From positions 1-7,730 of the forward strand of contig CADBRC010000296.1 of NCBI GenBank assembly GCA_902796985.1: a DNA stretch of 7,730 nucleotides, read 5' to 3'. Position 1 is the first letter of the stretch. Every line of letters begins with the position of its first letter. Positions 6,353 through 7,730 of this stretch are shown here, in pieces. The position numbers were made by a program, and so were the translations under genes. The notes below the pieces were generated by a model, which saw only the letters and a program-made list of their open reading frames with translations, had not been told where the DNA came from and did not search any database. The stretch comes from an uncultured Spirochaetaceae bacterium (GTDB taxonomy: Bacteria; Spirochaetota; Spirochaetia; Treponematales; Treponemataceae).

Positions 6353-6381
6353 ACTTTAACAGTTTTTGACGATTTGTTCAA
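6353..6381 (-). promoter_or_regulatory. Candidate promoter for the methyltransferase-TetR-PrsW unit, leaderless arrangement
   Basis: On the minus strand, TTGAAC (6381-6376) is followed by a 17-nt spacer and TAAAGT (6358-6353), with TGT as an extended -10. Each hexamer matches 4 of 6 consensus bases. Only 6 nt separate the -10 hexamer from the ATG at 6346, so transcription would begin at or next to the start codon. Confidence 0.5.
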
Positions 6382-6402
6382 CGAGACGAAATGCGGAAAA
6401 TG

Positions 6403-6411
6403 TGCTAGTAT
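6403..6411 (+). promoter_or_regulatory. Candidate extended -10 for the metallo-hydrolase gene, leaderless arrangement
   Basis: TGC followed by TAGTAT (6406-6411, 4 of 6 matches to consensus) lies exactly 6 nt before the ATG at 6418. No convincing -35 hexamer sits at 16-18 nt spacing, which extended -10 promoters tolerate. There is no Shine-Dalgarno between this box and the gene. Confidence 0.4.
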
Positions 6412-6417
6412 TGACCT

Positions 6418-7323
6418 ATGAAGATGATTCTGATGGGGACGGGGACGAGCCACGGGGTCCCCGTGATAGGCTGCGGCTGCGCCGTATGCAGGTCGACCGA
6501 CCCCCGCGACACCCGATTCCGCTGTTCCGCCTACATCGCAAGTCCCGCCCGGATTGTCATTGACACGGGGCCGGAATTCCGCCTGCAGGCAATCCGCTAC
6601 GGCATAACGGGGCTTGATGCGGTGCTGCTGACCCACAGCCACGCCGACCACCTGCACGGACTGGATGACATCCGCATCTTCAGCCACACCCAGTCATCCG
6701 ACGCAAACCCCGCCAATCCCCGGAGCCTTGAGACCGAAGGCAAGGGCATCCCCATCTACGCAAACCCGGCCTGCATCAGGGACGTGCGGTTCCGCTTTGA
6801 CTACGTGTTCAAGGACGTACAGCTCGGAGGAGGCAAGCCCAAGCTTGACATGAAAGACAACTCGGCGTTCACGCCGGGAAGCCCGCTTGTCATACAGGGG
6901 CTTGAAATCCTGCCCGTCCCCCTCCTGCACGGAAGCCTGGATGACTCGGGATACCTCCTGACCGAGACATGCCATCAGGACGGCAGGAGGCACAGCATCG
7001 CCTACCTGACTGACCTGAGTTCAATCCCGGAAGAGTCCGTGAATCTGATAAAGGAAAATGCGGGAATTCTGAATCACTTGATTGTGGATGCGATACGCAT
7101 AAAGCCCCACTCGACGCATTTCTGCTTCAACGACGCGCTGGCCTTAGCGGAAAAGCTGCAGGCAAAGCACACCTGGTTCATCCACCTGACGCACGACCTC
7201 TCGCACGTACAGGTGGAGGGATTCATTGCCTCCAGCCTCAGGAACTACCCTGCCCTGCTCCGCATCGTCAGGGAGGGCGGTTCCGTTGCGCCCGCCTATG
7301 ACGGGCTGGTTCTGGAAGCCTAG
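6418..7323 (+). CDS. Metallo-beta-lactamase-fold hydrolase, PhnP-like
   Basis: This 301-residue protein has the metallo-beta-lactamase fold and closely follows the PhnP pattern. PhnP is a phosphoribosyl cyclic phosphodiesterase of phosphonate metabolism; many relatives outside phn operons have unknown substrates. The start has GTGTSHGVPVIGCGCAVC (7-24), including the Cys triad C19, C21 and C24 that in PhnP binds a structural zinc. The metal-binding THSHADHLHGLDD (72-84) supplies H73, H75, D77 and H78. Further ligand candidates are H171 (PLLHGS), D199 (LTDLSS) and the C-terminal LTHDLSH (257-263). It is about 50 residues longer than E. coli PhnP, partly through an insert at about 88-150. ATG at 6418 is chosen because the family motif begins a few residues later; a second ATG two codons on is possible. 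No phn genes are nearby, so a phosphonate role is not supported by context. Confidence 0.85.
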   Translation: MKMILMGTGTSHGVPVIGCGCAVCRSTDPRDTRFRCSAYIASPARIVIDTGPEFRLQAIRYGITGLDAVLLTHSHADHLHGLDDIRIFSHTQSSDANPANPRSLETEGKGIPIYANPACIRDVRFRFDYVFKDVQLGGGKPKLDMKDNSAFTPGSPLVIQGLEILPVPLLHGSLDDSGYLLTETCHQDGRRHSIAYLTDLSSIPEESVNLIKENAGILNHLIVDAIRIKPHSTHFCFNDALALAEKLQAKHTWFIHLTHDLSHVQVEGFIASSLRNYPALLRIVREGGSVAPAYDGLVLEA

Positions 7324-7730
7324 CCGTCCAGCTTGGCGAGCAGGCTCTCCACCTTGCTGCCGAGGCATCCTGCCAGGTAGAGGTCGTCCATAGAGCCGAT
7401 GATGCCCTTCATGTAGTCAAGCACGTAACGCGCCAGCTCCATGCCGTGGTTCTCCTTGGCGGCCTCCGGCTCCGAGAAGGGGTTCTCCAGATCGAAGTCC
7501 TTCCGCCATGCCTCGGACACCGCCATAAGGCCGGGCTTTCCTTCCAGCCGGGAGATGACCCACTCCAGCCGGAGCCTGTCCTCACCGCGCAGGAACTCGG
7601 CCTTCTTGTCCTCGGGCAGATAGTCCGCCAGATTCCGCAGCTGCTTGAACATATCGGTGGTCTTCTTGTATTTCTCCGCCGCACTGCGGTCGGTGATGGC
7701 ATCCTCTATCTCGGACAGCTCCATCGCAAG
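7320..7730 (-). CDS. Unrecognised helical, charged protein, probably open at its 5' end
   Basis: I do not recognise this protein. The frame runs 134 residues from an ATG at 7724 and stays open through the last six bases of the window (two more sense codons, Leu-Ala). The true start may therefore be at 7724 or outside. The sequence is rich in Glu, Lys, Leu and Ala and looks all-helical, with segments such as AAEKYKKTTDMFKQLRNLAD, LEWVISRLEG and MELARYVLDYMKGIIGSMDD. No signal peptide, membrane segment or metal motif is seen; the single Cys is near the end (LAGCLG). Base composition and codon use look like the neighbouring genes, which supports its being real. It ends inside the stop of the metallo-hydrolase gene on the other strand, with no terminator between. 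Confidence 0.65.
   Translation of the reverse strand, partial: LAMELSEIEDAITDRSAAEKYKKTTDMFKQLRNLADYLPEDKKAEFLRGEDRLRLEWVISRLEGKPGLMAVSEAWRKDFDLENPFSEPEAAKENHGMELARYVLDYMKGIIGSMDDLYLAGCLGSKVESLLAKLDG

Noticed and set aside
6418..7323. A phosphonate (phn) pathway assignment for the metallo-hydrolase
   Set aside because: The motifs match PhnP, but no phn genes are near and many family members of unknown substrate share the same Cys and His pattern.
1..7730. CRISPR arrays, tRNA or rRNA genes, insertion sequences or attachment sites
   Set aside because: By eye I found no regularly spaced repeats, no tRNA- or rRNA-like stretch, no transposase-like protein and no flanking inverted or direct repeats. 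Nearly all the sequence is taken up by coding regions.

Overview
The window is bacterial DNA with G+C-rich coding sequence, almost fully coding, with short AT-rich gaps at the promoters. A lipoprotein-type solute-binding protein points to an envelope with lipid-anchored binding proteins. A nitrogenase-like operon without the usual nif set suggests an anaerobe or an organism with anaerobic metabolism. I cannot name the organism from sequence alone; a treponeme-like spirochaete or another anaerobic gut or sediment bacterium is only a guess.

Region 1 (about 1-3873, minus strand) is the notable part. A single putative operon reads right to left. It starts with a promoter and an inverted-repeat operator candidate. 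Next come a NifX/NafY/NifB-C-like cofactor-carrier protein with a Cys/Gly-rich insert (3362-3799), a NifD-like subunit (1914-3359) and a NifK-like subunit (612-1901). After an intercistronic hairpin comes a NitT/TauT-type ABC transporter solute-binding lipoprotein (1-544), which runs off the left edge. Both nitrogenase-like subunits keep the three P-cluster-type cysteines. The NifD-like subunit also keeps a cysteine exactly where the FeMo-cofactor cysteine ligand falls, but lacks the Gln and His that nitrogenase uses next to the N2-binding face. This looks like a nitrogenase-like reductase that is not an N2 fixer, paired with an importer component of a family that takes up sulfonates, taurine, nitrate and similar small organic molecules. 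The nearest conceptual precedent is methylthio-alkane reductase (Mar), but the substrate here is unknown. No NifH-like reductase or NifB is visible; they may lie beyond the left edge or elsewhere.

Region 2 (3932-6346, minus strand) is a tight three-gene unit: a THUMP-domain 23S rRNA-type N2-guanine methyltransferase, a TetR/AcrR regulator and a PrsW-family intramembrane protease. The junctions are 1 nt apart or overlapping.

Region 3 (6347-7730) has a 71-bp divergent spacer in which both flanking genes have an extended -10-like motif exactly 6 nt before the ATG and no Shine-Dalgarno sequence, so both may be leaderless. The rightward gene is a PhnP-like metallo-beta-lactamase hydrolase. It meets an unrecognised leftward gene tail to tail, and the two share one CTAG palindrome as their stop codons.
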